Translations under genes and position numbers: made by a program
Assembly (NCBI GenBank): GCA_020635015.1
Contig: JACKAP010000001.1
Span: 124,001-188,000 of the forward strand
Reading direction: 5' to 3'
Length of the DNA: 64,000 nucleotides
From: Calditrichia bacterium
GTDB taxonomy: Bacteria > Calditrichota > Calditrichia > RBG-13-44-9 > J075
The notes under the pieces: model-generated
Told to the model about the DNA's origin: nothing
Database searches by the model: none
What the model saw: only the letters and a program-made list of their open reading frames with translations
Shown here: one piece after another, positions 23,883-32,234 of the stretch
Layout: the number at the start of each line of letters is the position of its first letter
Numbering within the stretch: the first letter of the stretch is position 1

Positions 23883-25301
23883 ATGCCTGTATTGCCTTCA
23901 TCGGAAGTGAAACGTATCGCCCTGGGATCGGATCACGGCGGATTTGAGACCAAGTCGCAGATCCGGCGCTATCTGGAAAGCAAGGGCTATACGGTCGATG
24001 ATGTCGGCACTTACAAGGAAGTGGCGGTCGATTATCCGTTGTTTGCCTATAAGACCGCCCGCAAAGTAGCCTCCGGCGAGTGCCAGCGAGGAATTGTGGT
24101 CGATGGCGCCGGGATCGGCTCCTGCATGGCCGCGAATAAGGTGCCCGGCATCCGCGCCGCCATGTGCTACGATGTGAAGACCGCCGTCAACAGCCGGGAG
24201 CATAACAATGCCAACGTGCTCTCGCTGGGGGGCAAGCTGCTGGATTTTGAGCTGATCCGCCAGATCCTCGATGCCTGGCTGAGCACCGACTGCACCGAGG
24301 ACCGCCACCTGCGCCGGGCGGCGCAGATCCTGCAGATCGAGCAGGGGTACATCGACCCGAAAAAAGTACAGACGATATTTGAATCCAATTTTTCAGGAGA
24401 CGACGTGAAGGAGCTGAGCGACAGCGATCTGGCCCAGATCGCCCAACAGATTACTGCCATCCTCCAGGCCCAGGGTATCGCTCCGGCGGCTGCCTGCGAG
24501 TGCACCTGCTGCGGGGGAAGCTGCAGCGGCCATTGCGCGGAGAATGCCTCCGAGGCGGTGCGGGAGTTGATCGGGGTGGGGGCCAGCCGGATCAGTTACC
24601 GTTCCGGCGGTCGCCAGGAAGTGCCGCGCGACCTTGCCGGTTACATCGACCATACCCTCCTCAAGCCGGAGGCGGCGCGCAGCGATATCGAAAAACTCTG
24701 CGCCGATGCCCGGCAGTATGAATTCGCTTCGGTGTGCATCAATCCCAGTTACGTGGCATTGGCGGCGAAGCTGCTCCGCGGCAGCCCGGTGCGGGTGTGC
24801 ACGGTGGTCGGCTTCCCCCTGGGGGCGCATACCGCCCAGATAAAGGCGCTGGAAACCCGCCAGGCGATCCGCGAGGGCGCGCGGGAGATCGACATGGTGA
24901 TTAACATCGGCGCCCTGAAAAGCGGCGATACCGAACTGCTCTACCGCGATATCCGCTCGGTGGTGGAAGCCTGCCAGGACGGCGGGGCGCTGTGCAAGGT
25001 GATTATCGAGACCGCGCTGCTGACCGACGCCGAGAAGGTGACTGCCTGTGAGACCGCCCGCCGGGCCCGGGCTAATTTTGTCAAGACCTCCACCGGATTC
25101 TCCGGCGGCGGGGCCACCACCCACGACGTGTCCCTGATGGCCCGTGCGGTGCGCGGCAGCGGCATGGGCGTGAAGGCCTCCGGCGGCATCCGCAGCCAGG
25201 AAGACGCCCTGGCCATGATCCAGGCCGGCGCCACCCGCATCGGGGCCAGCGCCAGCGTGCAGATCGTGCAGGGCGACGCCAAGATAACCGAATCCTATTG
25301 A
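23883..25301 (+). CDS. Fused RpiB-type sugar-phosphate isomerase and deoxyribose-phosphate aldolase (BMC cargo enzyme)
   Basis: A 472-residue fusion. Residues 10-165 are an RpiB/LacAB isomerase (IALGSDHGGFETK; ANKVPGIRAAMC; SREHNNANVLSLGG). The position of the catalytic Cys of E. coli RpiB (CGTG) is Asp74 here (VVDGAGIGS). Residues 172-197 (VKELSDSDLAQIAQQITAIL) form an amphipathic helix like an encapsulation peptide. Residues 205-218 hold five cysteines and one histidine. Residues 250-472 are DeoC, with Schiff-base Lys401 in FVKTSTGF, Lys431 in GVKASGGIR and Asp337 in EIDMVIN. The aldolase splits 2-deoxyribose-5-phosphate into acetaldehyde and glyceraldehyde-3-phosphate. It is the first gene of the BMC operon. 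There is no clear ribosome binding site, as a repeat abuts the gene. Confidence 0.93.
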   Translation: MPVLPSSEVKRIALGSDHGGFETKSQIRRYLESKGYTVDDVGTYKEVAVDYPLFAYKTARKVASGECQRGIVVDGAGIGSCMAANKVPGIRAAMCYDVKTAVNSREHNNANVLSLGGKLLDFELIRQILDAWLSTDCTEDRHLRRAAQILQIEQGYIDPKKVQTIFESNFSGDDVKELSDSDLAQIAQQITAILQAQGIAPAAACECTCCGGSCSGHCAENASEAVRELIGVGASRISYRSGGRQEVPRDLAGYIDHTLLKPEAARSDIEKLCADARQYEFASVCINPSYVALAAKLLRGSPVRVCTVVGFPLGAHTAQIKALETRQAIREGAREIDMVINIGALKSGDTELLYRDIRSVVEACQDGGALCKVIIETALLTDAEKVTACETARRARANFVKTSTGFSGGGATTHDVSLMARAVRGSGMGVKASGGIRSQEDALAMIQAGATRIGASASVQIVQGDAKITESY

Positions 25302-25326
25302 GCACTTAACCGAAACGGAGGAAGCT

Positions 25327-25944
25327 GTGGTCGATTTACGCTCGTTTGTGATCCTGGATAGCCTGCAGCCGCAGTATGCGGCTTTTCTCGCCACCGTGGC
25401 CCAGGGATTTTTGCCGATCGCCGGCATGGCCTCGCTGTGGGTGGAGATATCCCCGGGGATCGAGATCAACCGCATCACCGACATCGCCCTGAAGTCTACC
25501 AACGTGACCCCGGGCATGCAGATCGTAGAACGGCTTTACGGCCTGTTGGAGGTGCATTCCCTCTCCCAGGCGGATGTGCGCCAGGCCGGGCAGGCGGTGC
25601 TCGACGCCCTGGAAATCAGCATCGAAGACCGGCAAAAGCCGAAGATCCTCTCCAGCCAGACCATCCGCCGGGTGGATGATTACCAGACCCAGCTGATCAA
25701 CCGCACCCGCCACGGCAATATGATCATCCCCGGGCAGACCCTCTACATCATGGAGGTGCAGCCGGCGGCTTATGCGGCACTGGCCGCCAACGAGGCGGAG
25801 AAGGCCGCCGAGATCAACATCCTGGAAGTGCGCGCCTTCGGCAGCTTTGGGCGGGTCTACCTGGGCGGTGAGGAGCGCGACATCGACGTCGCCCGCCCCG
25901 CGGCGGAGAACGCGATCAAGAGCATCAGCGGCCGGGAGGAATAA
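25327..25944 (+). CDS. BMC shell protein, BMC-T (tandem domain) 1
   Basis: A 205-residue shell protein with two fused BMC folds that form a pseudohexameric trimer. It starts with GTG at 25327 behind GGAGGAAGCT. The first domain reads RSFVILDSLQPQYAAFL and ASLWVEISPGIEINRI; the second starts near residue 90 and ends ILEVRAFGSFGRVYLGG. This resembles the BMC-T type found next to DeoC/RpiB cargo. It follows the fusion gene by 25 nt and is surely co-transcribed with it. BMC-T trimers often form gated pores for larger metabolites; which one passes here is unknown. Confidence 0.88.
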   Translation: MVDLRSFVILDSLQPQYAAFLATVAQGFLPIAGMASLWVEISPGIEINRITDIALKSTNVTPGMQIVERLYGLLEVHSLSQADVRQAGQAVLDALEISIEDRQKPKILSSQTIRRVDDYQTQLINRTRHGNMIIPGQTLYIMEVQPAAYAALAANEAEKAAEINILEVRAFGSFGRVYLGGEERDIDVARPAAENAIKSISGREE

Positions 25945-25970
25945 GACCGGCGAAGATAACAACTTAATTC

Positions 25971-26070
25971 GCCACAGAGTCACAGAGTTCACAGAGAACA
26001 GACAATTAATTACTGACAACTGACAACTGACAACTGACAACTGAAAAACTGACAACTGAAAAACTGACAA
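25971..26070. repeat. Dispersed repeat, family B (one arm only)
   Basis: GCCACAGAGTCACAGAGTTC is followed by repeated CTGACAACTGA units. No right arm is present. It fills the 148-nt gap between two shell genes. Confidence 0.8.
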
Positions 26071-26092
26071 CTTTATAAAAGGAGAACAACAG

Positions 26093-26389
26093 ATGGCAGA
26101 AGCATTGGGAATGATCGAAACCCGCAGTTTTCCGGCAATGGTGGAAGCGGCCGATGCGATGGTGAAGGCCGCCAAAGTGGAACTGGTCGGTTACGAAAAG
26201 ACCGGCGGCGGCTATGTGACAGCGGTGATCCGTGGCGATGTGGCGGCAGTGCGCGCCGCCTGCGAAGCCGGCCAAACCAGCGCCTCGCGGGTCGGCGAAC
26301 TGGTAGCGGTGCACATCATTGCCCGTCCTCATGCCAATGTGGATGAAGTGCTGCCCCTGGGACGTATGCCGAAGGCGGGGAAGAAGTGA
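26093..26389 (+). CDS. BMC shell protein, BMC-H (hexamer)
   Basis: A 98-residue PduA/EutM-type hexameric shell protein, the bulk facet component. It starts with EALGMIETRSFPAMVEAADAM; the pore loop reads KTGGGYV, with GGG where many homologues have GSG. The C-terminus is short and basic. AAAAGGAG lies 9 nt before the ATG. It is the only BMC-H gene of the locus. Confidence 0.95.
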   Translation: MAEALGMIETRSFPAMVEAADAMVKAAKVELVGYEKTGGGYVTAVIRGDVAAVRAACEAGQTSASRVGELVAVHIIARPHANVDEVLPLGRMPKAGKK

Positions 26390-26396
26390 ATGAGTG

Positions 26397-26534
26397 GATG
26401 GGTGGATGAGTGGATGGGTGGATGGGTTGGAAGGATAAAGGATAAAGGTTGAAGGAAAAAGGGACTGCGGTTGCATGTGCAAACTTTGACGCGGTAAAGT
26501 ATTTACCCATACACCCATACACCCATTCACCCAT
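26397..26534. repeat. Family A-like inverted repeat inside the BMC operon
   Basis: The left arm has GTGGATGGGTGGATGAGTGG and the right arm CCCATACACCCATACACCCA. The centre contains GGATAAAGGATAAAGG in place of the GGGTCGCGACCC palindrome. It shares that centre with the element at 28487. Confidence 0.75.
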
Positions 26535-26600
26535 AAACAATTAATATCAATTCAATTTTTTACGAAATTTGCCACATTCCAAACACAGGAGCAATCACAC

Positions 26601-26888
26601 ATGGTTCTGGCGAAAGTGATCGGTACCGTCGTCGCCACCCGGAAAGAGCCGAGCATGGATGGGCTGAAGTTCCTGCTACTCCGGCAGGTCGATCTGGACG
26701 GGAAGGAAGGCGGGGGATTTGTAGTCGCCGCGGATGCGGTGGGTTGCGGAGTGGGCGAGATGGTGCTCTACGCGACCGGCAGCTCCGCCCGCCAGACCCA
26801 GGCCACCCAAAACCGCCCCTGCGATGCGGTGGTGATGGCGATTGTGGATAATTGGGAGGTGGAGGGGGAGTTTCGGTATCGGAAGTGA
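26601..26888 (+). CDS. BMC shell vertex protein, BMC-P (EutN/CcmL family) 1
   Basis: A 95-residue pentameric vertex protein. It opens with VLAKVIGTVVATRKEPSMDG, the standard EutN/CcmL start, and contains VAADAVGCGVGEMVLY with the GxGE motif and SSARQT. Pentamers cap the twelve vertices of the shell. ACAGGAGCAATCACAC is the ribosome binding region. Confidence 0.93.
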   Translation: MVLAKVIGTVVATRKEPSMDGLKFLLLRQVDLDGKEGGGFVVAADAVGCGVGEMVLYATGSSARQTQATQNRPCDAVVMAIVDNWEVEGEFRYRK

Positions 26889-26901
26889 TGCTGGATGATT
26901 G

Positions 26902-26990
26902 GCCACAGAGCCACAGAGATCACAGAGAACTGACGACTGATAACTGATTACTGACAACTTAGATCTCCGTGTGCTCTGTGACTCTGTGGC
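26902..26990. repeat. Dispersed inverted repeat, family B
   Basis: GCCACAGAGCCACAGAG on the left, CTGTGACTCTGTGGC on the right, with CTGATAACTGATTACTGACA between. It lies between the first BMC-P and the aldehyde dehydrogenase gene. Confidence 0.8.
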
Positions 26991-27033
26991 AAAAAACAAA
27001 CTTCTTCTGCATTATCTATTGATGGATTAGGCC

Positions 27034-28476
27034 ATGAAACTGACCGACGAACAAATTCAGGTGATCGCCCGCAAGGTGGCGGAGAGCCTGGGGCATGGGG
27101 CTGCCGCATCGGCCGATGCGCCGGAAGCGCGGGAGCGGGGCGACACCTCGCTGACCGGGATCTTCCGTACGATCGATGGGGCGGTGAGCGCGGCGGAGAC
27201 CGCCTTCCGGCAGTTTGCGGAGATGACCCTGGAGAAGCGCGCGGAGGTGATTGCCTCTATCCGCGCCGCGATGCTCGCGAATGCCGAGTACCTCGCCCGG
27301 GAAGCACACCGGGAAACCGGCCTGGGGCGGCTGGAAAGCAAGATCATGAAAAATCGCCTGGTGACGGAAAAAACTCCCGGCACCGAAGCCCTGAAGTCGG
27401 TGGCCTGGAGCGGTGACGACGGCCTGACCCTGGTGGAGCGCGCCCCCTACGGGGTGATCGCCGCCATCACCCCTACCACCAATCCGACCTCGACCATTAT
27501 TTGCAATACCATCGGAATGCTGGCGGCGGGCAATGCGGTGGTTTTCAACGTGCATCCCAACGCCAAAATGGTTTCCAGCATCAACATCGAGCTGCTTAAC
27601 CAGGCGATCGTCAAAGCCGGCGGGCCGGTGAACCTGGTGACCGGCGTGGCCGAACCCACCGTGGAGAGCGCCCAGGCTTTGATGCGCCATCCCCGGGTGG
27701 GTCTGCTGGTGGTGACCGGCGGCCCCGGGGTGGTGAAGGAAGCCATGACCAGCGGCAAACGGGCGATCTGCGCCGGCCCTGGCAATCCTCCGGCGGTGGT
27801 GGATGAGACTGCCAACATCCAGAAAGCGGCCGCTGATATCGTTTTCGGCGCTTCGCTGGATAACAACATCATCTGCGTCGATGAAAAAGAAGTGTTCGTG
27901 GTCGACAGCGTCGCCGACGAACTGCTGCGCCAGATGCAGGTCAACAAAGCCTTCCTGCTCAGTCCCTCCCAGTTGAAGCAGGTGGAGCAGGTCATCTTCA
28001 GCGAACAGCGCGGCCCGGGCAAGCCGGGAGTAATCAACCGCAAGTTCATCGGCAAGAATGCCAGCGTGATCCTGGGCGAGATCGGGGTGAAGGTGGATGA
28101 CAGCGTACCCTTGCTGGTGGCGGAAGTGCCGATCGAGCATCCCCTGATTTGGACCGAGCAGATGCTTCCGGTGCTGCCGGTGGCCCGGGTGCGCAGCGCG
28201 GATGAAGGGATCGACCTGGCGGTGAAGGCCGAGCACGGCTTCCGCCATACCGCCAGCATGCATTCGCGCAATATCGAAAAGCTCAGCCGCATGGCCCGGG
28301 TGATGAACTGCAGCATCTTCGTCAAGAACGGCGCCAACGCTGCCGGGCTGGGCTACGGCGGAGAGGGCTACTGCTCCTTCTCCATCGCCAGCCCCACCGG
28401 GGAAGGGCTGACCGGCCCGCATAGTTTTACCCGGGAGCGGCGGTGTACGTTGGTCGACTATTTCCGGATTGTGTAA
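27034..28476 (+). CDS. CoA-acylating aldehyde dehydrogenase (BMC cargo, PduP/EutE type)
   Basis: A 480-residue enzyme converting an aldehyde (here presumably acetaldehyde from the aldolase) plus CoA and NAD into acyl-CoA. The first 18 residues (KLTDEQIQVIARKVAESL) look like an encapsulation peptide, followed by a flexible linker. The nucleophile is Cys281 in NNIICVDEKE; the Rossmann region includes ITPTTNPTS and GGPGVVKEAM; the glycine-rich AGPGNPPAVVDE is typical. The length fits PduP/EutE. It sits among the shell genes. The locus has no alcohol dehydrogenase or phosphotransacylase to recycle cofactors inside the shell. Confidence 0.95.
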   Translation: MKLTDEQIQVIARKVAESLGHGAAASADAPEARERGDTSLTGIFRTIDGAVSAAETAFRQFAEMTLEKRAEVIASIRAAMLANAEYLAREAHRETGLGRLESKIMKNRLVTEKTPGTEALKSVAWSGDDGLTLVERAPYGVIAAITPTTNPTSTIICNTIGMLAAGNAVVFNVHPNAKMVSSINIELLNQAIVKAGGPVNLVTGVAEPTVESAQALMRHPRVGLLVVTGGPGVVKEAMTSGKRAICAGPGNPPAVVDETANIQKAAADIVFGASLDNNIICVDEKEVFVVDSVADELLRQMQVNKAFLLSPSQLKQVEQVIFSEQRGPGKPGVINRKFIGKNASVILGEIGVKVDDSVPLLVAEVPIEHPLIWTEQMLPVLPVARVRSADEGIDLAVKAEHGFRHTASMHSRNIEKLSRMARVMNCSIFVKNGANAAGLGYGGEGYCSFSIASPTGEGLTGPHSFTRERRCTLVDYFRIV

Positions 28477-28486
28477 AAGGGTATAT

Positions 28487-28630
28487 GGGTAAATGGGTGA
28501 ATGGGTGAATGGGTTCAGAAGGAAAAAGTGAAAAGGATAAAGGATAAAGTAAATATGATGCCCTTTTCTTTAGATGATCGGACCCTAAAATTGTATTTAC
28601 CCATCCACCCATCCACTCATTCACCCATAA
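28487..28630. repeat. Family A-like inverted repeat inside the BMC operon
   Basis: GGGTAAATGGGTGAATGGGT on the left and complementary CCCATCCACCCATCCACTCA on the right, with GGATAAAGGATAAAG in the centre as at 26397. Confidence 0.75.
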
Positions 28631-28664
28631 TCTAGTCATCAAAAGTCGATAATTTTGGATAACC

Positions 28665-29285
28665 ATGAAACCACATCCATCCATCGCTTTTATCGAACTC
28701 TCCAACACCGCCGCCGGCATCTATTGCGCTGATGCGATGGTGAAGCGCTCGCCGATCGCCTTGCTGAAGAGCGGCACGGTGAGCCGGGGCAAATACCTGG
28801 TGCTGATCGGTGGCTCAGTGGCTGCAGTGGATGAGGCCTACCGGGAAGGGCTGCAGGTTGCCGGGGAAGATTGCCTGGATGCGATGATCCTGCCCGACGT
28901 GCATCCGCAGGTCTATGCCGCGATGCTCGGCGCCGAGAAGGCCAGCAGCGCCGAAGCCCTGGGCATTGCCGAATGCGCTTCCCTCTCCGCCAACATCGAG
29001 GCGGCGGATCGTGCCGTCAAGGGCGCCGGGGTGGAGATTCTGGAGATGCGCATGGGCGAGGCCTACGACGGAAAAGGCTACACCCTGTTCAACGGGAAAC
29101 TGGAGGAGGTGGAGATCGCCATGGAGATCGCCGGAGAATTTTTCCGCCAAAAGAGCTGCCCCTCCCACCTCCGGATTATCCCCCGGCTGCACGAGGCGCT
29201 GGCGCGCCAGATTCGCGGATCGCTGCGCTTTCATGCCTCGGAAACCCTCCATCTAAGCGACGGAGAGCAGGATGTTACTGGGTAA
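28665..29285 (+). CDS. BMC shell protein, BMC-T (tandem domain) 2
   Basis: A 206-residue tandem-domain shell protein. Domain 1 runs from SIAFIELSNTAAGIYCADAM with a loop around LKSGTVSRGKYL; domain 2 starts near residue 98 (EALGIAECASLSANIEAADR). It differs clearly from the first BMC-T, so the shell has two kinds of trimer. The 3' end overlaps the next BMC-P gene by 14 nt, which indicates translational coupling. Confidence 0.88.
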   Translation: MKPHPSIAFIELSNTAAGIYCADAMVKRSPIALLKSGTVSRGKYLVLIGGSVAAVDEAYREGLQVAGEDCLDAMILPDVHPQVYAAMLGAEKASSAEALGIAECASLSANIEAADRAVKGAGVEILEMRMGEAYDGKGYTLFNGKLEEVEIAMEIAGEFFRQKSCPSHLRIIPRLHEALARQIRGSLRFHASETLHLSDGEQDVTG

Positions 29286-29550
29286 AGTAATCGGCACCGT
29301 CACCGCAACCATCAAGTATACCGGCCTGGAGGGCGTGCCGCTGCTGATTGTGCAGCCGCTCGACAAGCAGCGCCGGGAATCCGGCAAACCTCTGGTGGCC
29401 GCCGACGCCACCCGCCAGGCCGGGCCGGGCGACCTGATCTACTACGAAGGCGGCCGGGAGGCGGCGATGGCGCTGGATCCCTGGTTCGTGCCGGTCGATC
29501 ACAGCATCATTGGGATCGTCGATGATGTCAACCTGACGGAGGAGGCATGA
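29272..29550 (+). CDS. BMC shell vertex protein, BMC-P 2
   Basis: A 92-residue EutN/CcmL-family pentamer (LLGKVIGTVTATIKYTGLEG; VAADATRQAGPGDLIYY). It overlaps the BMC-T gene before it by 14 nt and the BMC-P gene behind it by 4 nt. A GGAGAGCAGG motif precedes the ATG. Confidence 0.92.
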   Translation: MLLGKVIGTVTATIKYTGLEGVPLLIVQPLDKQRRESGKPLVAADATRQAGPGDLIYYEGGREAAMALDPWFVPVDHSIIGIVDDVNLTEEA

Positions 29551-29819
29551 TTCTCGGCAAGGTATGCGGACAGATCTATTCCACCATCAACCATCCGTTT
29601 TATGACCACAAACGCCTGCTGGTGATCGACCGGCTTACCCCGGAAGGAACGCCTGCCGGCGATTACCTGATCGCGGTCGATTCGGTCGGCGCCGGCGCCG
29701 GGGAGACGGTGCTGGTGATCGACGAGGGCAATTCCGCCCGCCAGGTGGTGGGAGAGGCGGAGGCGCCGCTGCGCTCGATTGTGATCGGGATTGTAGACGA
29801 GACGATGTTGGATGTTTGA
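29547..29819 (+). CDS. BMC shell vertex protein, BMC-P 3
   Basis: A 90-residue EutN/CcmL-family pentamer (ILGKVCGQIYSTINHPFYDH; AVDSVGAGAGETVLV; SARQV). It is the last gene of the BMC operon. Three different pentamer paralogues suggest mixed or specialised vertices, as known from other loci with several BMC-P genes. Confidence 0.92.
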   Translation: MILGKVCGQIYSTINHPFYDHKRLLVIDRLTPEGTPAGDYLIAVDSVGAGAGETVLVIDEGNSARQVVGEAEAPLRSIVIGIVDETMLDV

Positions 29820-29903
29820 TGTTGGATGTTTGCGCTCCGCGCGTCATATTTTGTTGCTCTACGGTCCACACTCCATGCTATTCAGTCGTTTTCATTCCGC
29901 ATT

Positions 29904-31262
29904 TCAAATTTCCCCTTCGCGCTTTTTCCATCCATAATAAAAAGGTACGCCGACTGCAACAATCAAGATTCCCCACAGCGCTTCCAGCGGCCGGTGGTAA
30001 AGGGTGTTGATCATCAGCCAGGCGGAGATGGCGAGGTAGATCAGTTGGGTAATGGGATAGCCCCAGGCGCGGTAGGTTTCCGTCCCGGGATCGCGGCGGC
30101 GCATCACGAACAGCGCGAGCCCGGCCAGGAAGGAAAACACGACCATCACGAAGACGGCATAAGTGAGCAACTGGTCAAAGCTTCCCAGCACAATCAGCAG
30201 GGCGATCCAGCCAAATTGCATCCACAGAGAGCGGGCCGGTATCTGGTGCTGCGGATGAAGCTGTCCGGCCGACCGAAAAAAGCGTCCTTCCCTGGCCATG
30301 GCATAGTAAATCCGTGCCCCCGAGAGGATGGTGGCATTGAGCGAGCTGAGCACCATCAGCATAATGATTAAAGCAAACGCTGCCCCGGTTCCGGCGCCGA
30401 AAAGGATGCGCAGGGTTTCGTAACCCACTTCCACCTGGCCGGACATGCTGTCGAGCGGCTGAGCGTAGAGGTACACTGAATTCATCAGGATGTAAAGCAG
30501 GGTCACGGTCAGCACTGCCCCGGCCATCGCCACCGGGATGTTGCGCCGCGGTTCCCGGATCTCCCCGGCGATGTAGGCCAGCACCGTCCAGCCGGAATAG
30601 GTAAAGACCACCCCCACCAGCGCCACGCCCAGGCGCGAAAGTTCATTCAGACCCATGCCGCTTCCGGCAACCGCTGAGAAGTGCTCCCAGCTTCCTTTCC
30701 CGGAAGCGAACCCCAGCCCAATGAATGCCATCAGGGTAGCGATGCCCAACAGGGTAAACAAATTCTGAAATCCGGCGCCGCGGCGGATCCCGGTGCTGTT
30801 GAGCCAGGTGAGCAGCCAGGCGATCAGCAAGGCGATGATCTTGACCAAAGGAAATTGGAAGGATGTAAAGGGGATCGGCGCCTGCCACTGTTGCAGAGCT
30901 TCCGGCAGGATCCGGCTGAAATAAGCGGCAAATCCGATGGCAATCGCGGCGGCAGATCCGGTATAGGTGACCGTGAACGTCGACCAGCCGAACAGGAAAC
31001 CGAGCAGCGGATGGTAGGCATGTTTCAGGAAATGGTAATCGCCCCCCGCCCGGGGAAAGCGGGTCGCCAGTTCGGCATAGGTCAGCGCCCCGCAAAAGGC
31101 ATAGAGCCCGCCCAGCAGCCAGACCAGCAACAAGGACAGGGGTGAGCTAAGATATTGTGCATAAAATCCGGTCGTCGCAAATATGCCGATGCCGATCATA
31201 TTGCCGATAATCATCATCGCAGCATCGAAGCGGTTGAGGGTGCGGGGGAGCTGGTTGGGCAT
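29904..31262 (-). CDS. APC-superfamily amino acid permease
   Basis: A 452-residue membrane protein with about twelve helices. The first helix carries the APC motif IIGNMIGIGIFATTGFYA, followed by TYAELATRFPRAGGDYHFLK, which is typical of this family. Substrate is not predictable. It is convergent with the BMC operon, with 84 nt between the stops, and therefore is not part of it. Confidence 0.9.
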   Translation of the reverse strand: MPNQLPRTLNRFDAAMMIIGNMIGIGIFATTGFYAQYLSSPLSLLLVWLLGGLYAFCGALTYAELATRFPRAGGDYHFLKHAYHPLLGFLFGWSTFTVTYTGSAAAIAIGFAAYFSRILPEALQQWQAPIPFTSFQFPLVKIIALLIAWLLTWLNSTGIRRGAGFQNLFTLLGIATLMAFIGLGFASGKGSWEHFSAVAGSGMGLNELSRLGVALVGVVFTYSGWTVLAYIAGEIREPRRNIPVAMAGAVLTVTLLYILMNSVYLYAQPLDSMSGQVEVGYETLRILFGAGTGAAFALIIMLMVLSSLNATILSGARIYYAMAREGRFFRSAGQLHPQHQIPARSLWMQFGWIALLIVLGSFDQLLTYAVFVMVVFSFLAGLALFVMRRRDPGTETYRAWGYPITQLIYLAISAWLMINTLYHRPLEALWGILIVAVGVPFYYGWKKREGEI

Positions 31263-31304
31263 GGGATGTGTTCCTCCGGATCAAATATTGCGAGTGTAAA
31301 ATCG

Positions 31305-31425
31305 TTAATGGGATAATGGGTGGATGAGTGGATGGGCAAAAACGTATGTAGGGTAGGGTCGCGACCCTACCCACCCATCCACCCATCCCCCCATCCCCCC
31401 ATCCCCCCATCCACCAATATACCAC
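31305..31425. repeat. Dispersed inverted repeat, family A with palindromic core
   Basis: The left arm is ATGGGTGGATGAGTGGATGG and the right arm runs of CCCATCC. The core 31351-31372 is a perfect palindrome of GGGTAGGGTCG and its reverse complement. It fills the gap before the permease start. Confidence 0.85.
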
Positions 31426-31562
31426 CCCAATCCCCCTTCCGTTCAAGCCAAAATATTATTTGATTCAAATTGTTATTTTGTCTATATTGATCTCGACGCC
31501 TAGAAACCGGTGTGCCGGCAGTTGAGAACAGAACATCAACCAGTATGATTATCCGATTTTTC

Positions 31563-31973
31563 ATGAAAGATGAACTCGTCATTCCCAGTGATTTCAATTA
31601 TCTGCCAATGGTCGAAAAATTTGTTTCTGACCTCTGCAAAAAAGCCCGCTTGAGCGAAGATCAAAGCGACAATATGGCGATTGCCATCACCGAATTGGTC
31701 AATAACGGTATTATACATGCCAACAAACACGACCCCAACAAGAATGTTACCATCCGGGTGCGTTACGAAGAAGACCGGGTGATCGTATCGGTTATCGACC
31801 AGGGGCCCGGCTTCGATCCCAAAGGGGTGGCCAACCCCACCGCTCCGCAAAACCTCTGGAAGCAAAACGGTCGGGGAATCTTTCTGGTCAAGAATCTGAT
31901 CGACGAAGTGGAAATTATACCCACTGGCGAGGGCACCGAAGTTGTGCTGACGGAATATATTCCGATCGACTAA
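31563..31973 (+). CDS. Anti-sigma-factor-type serine kinase (RsbW/SpoIIAB-like GHKL ATPase)
   Basis: About 136 residues of a HATPase_c_2 domain. The N box is NMAIAITELVNNGIIHANKH, G1 is VIDQGPGFDP, and G2 is NGRGIFLVKNLID. Such kinases bind sigma factors or phosphorylate anti-anti-sigma factors and are reversed by PP2C phosphatases such as the one at 7.7 kb; a functional link is only inference. The start is uncertain: ATG at 31563 fits homologues best, while ATG 31545 and GTG 31512 are in frame. None has a good ribosome binding site. Confidence 0.82.
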   Translation: MKDELVIPSDFNYLPMVEKFVSDLCKKARLSEDQSDNMAIAITELVNNGIIHANKHDPNKNVTIRVRYEEDRVIVSVIDQGPGFDPKGVANPTAPQNLWKQNGRGIFLVKNLIDEVEIIPTGEGTEVVLTEYIPID

Positions 31974-32234
31974 CCGACTATTTGCCTGCTGCATTTATCT
32001 TTTCTAATCTGGATCCGTACAATTTTTTTTTTTAATGGAATGTTTTCCCGCTTTTATGTTAAATTGTAAGGCTGTGGGAAAATTGAACGGTATTTTCCGA
32101 AAGTATTCCAAATCGATAAAGTTTGCCGGAAATATACCGATCAAATAAAGGCGGCAGGGAACTGCGCCGGCAGGAGCAGAAATTTTTGTAACTCCCACCA
32201 GTATGTAGCATCTAAAAACCGCAAAGGTGAGCAT

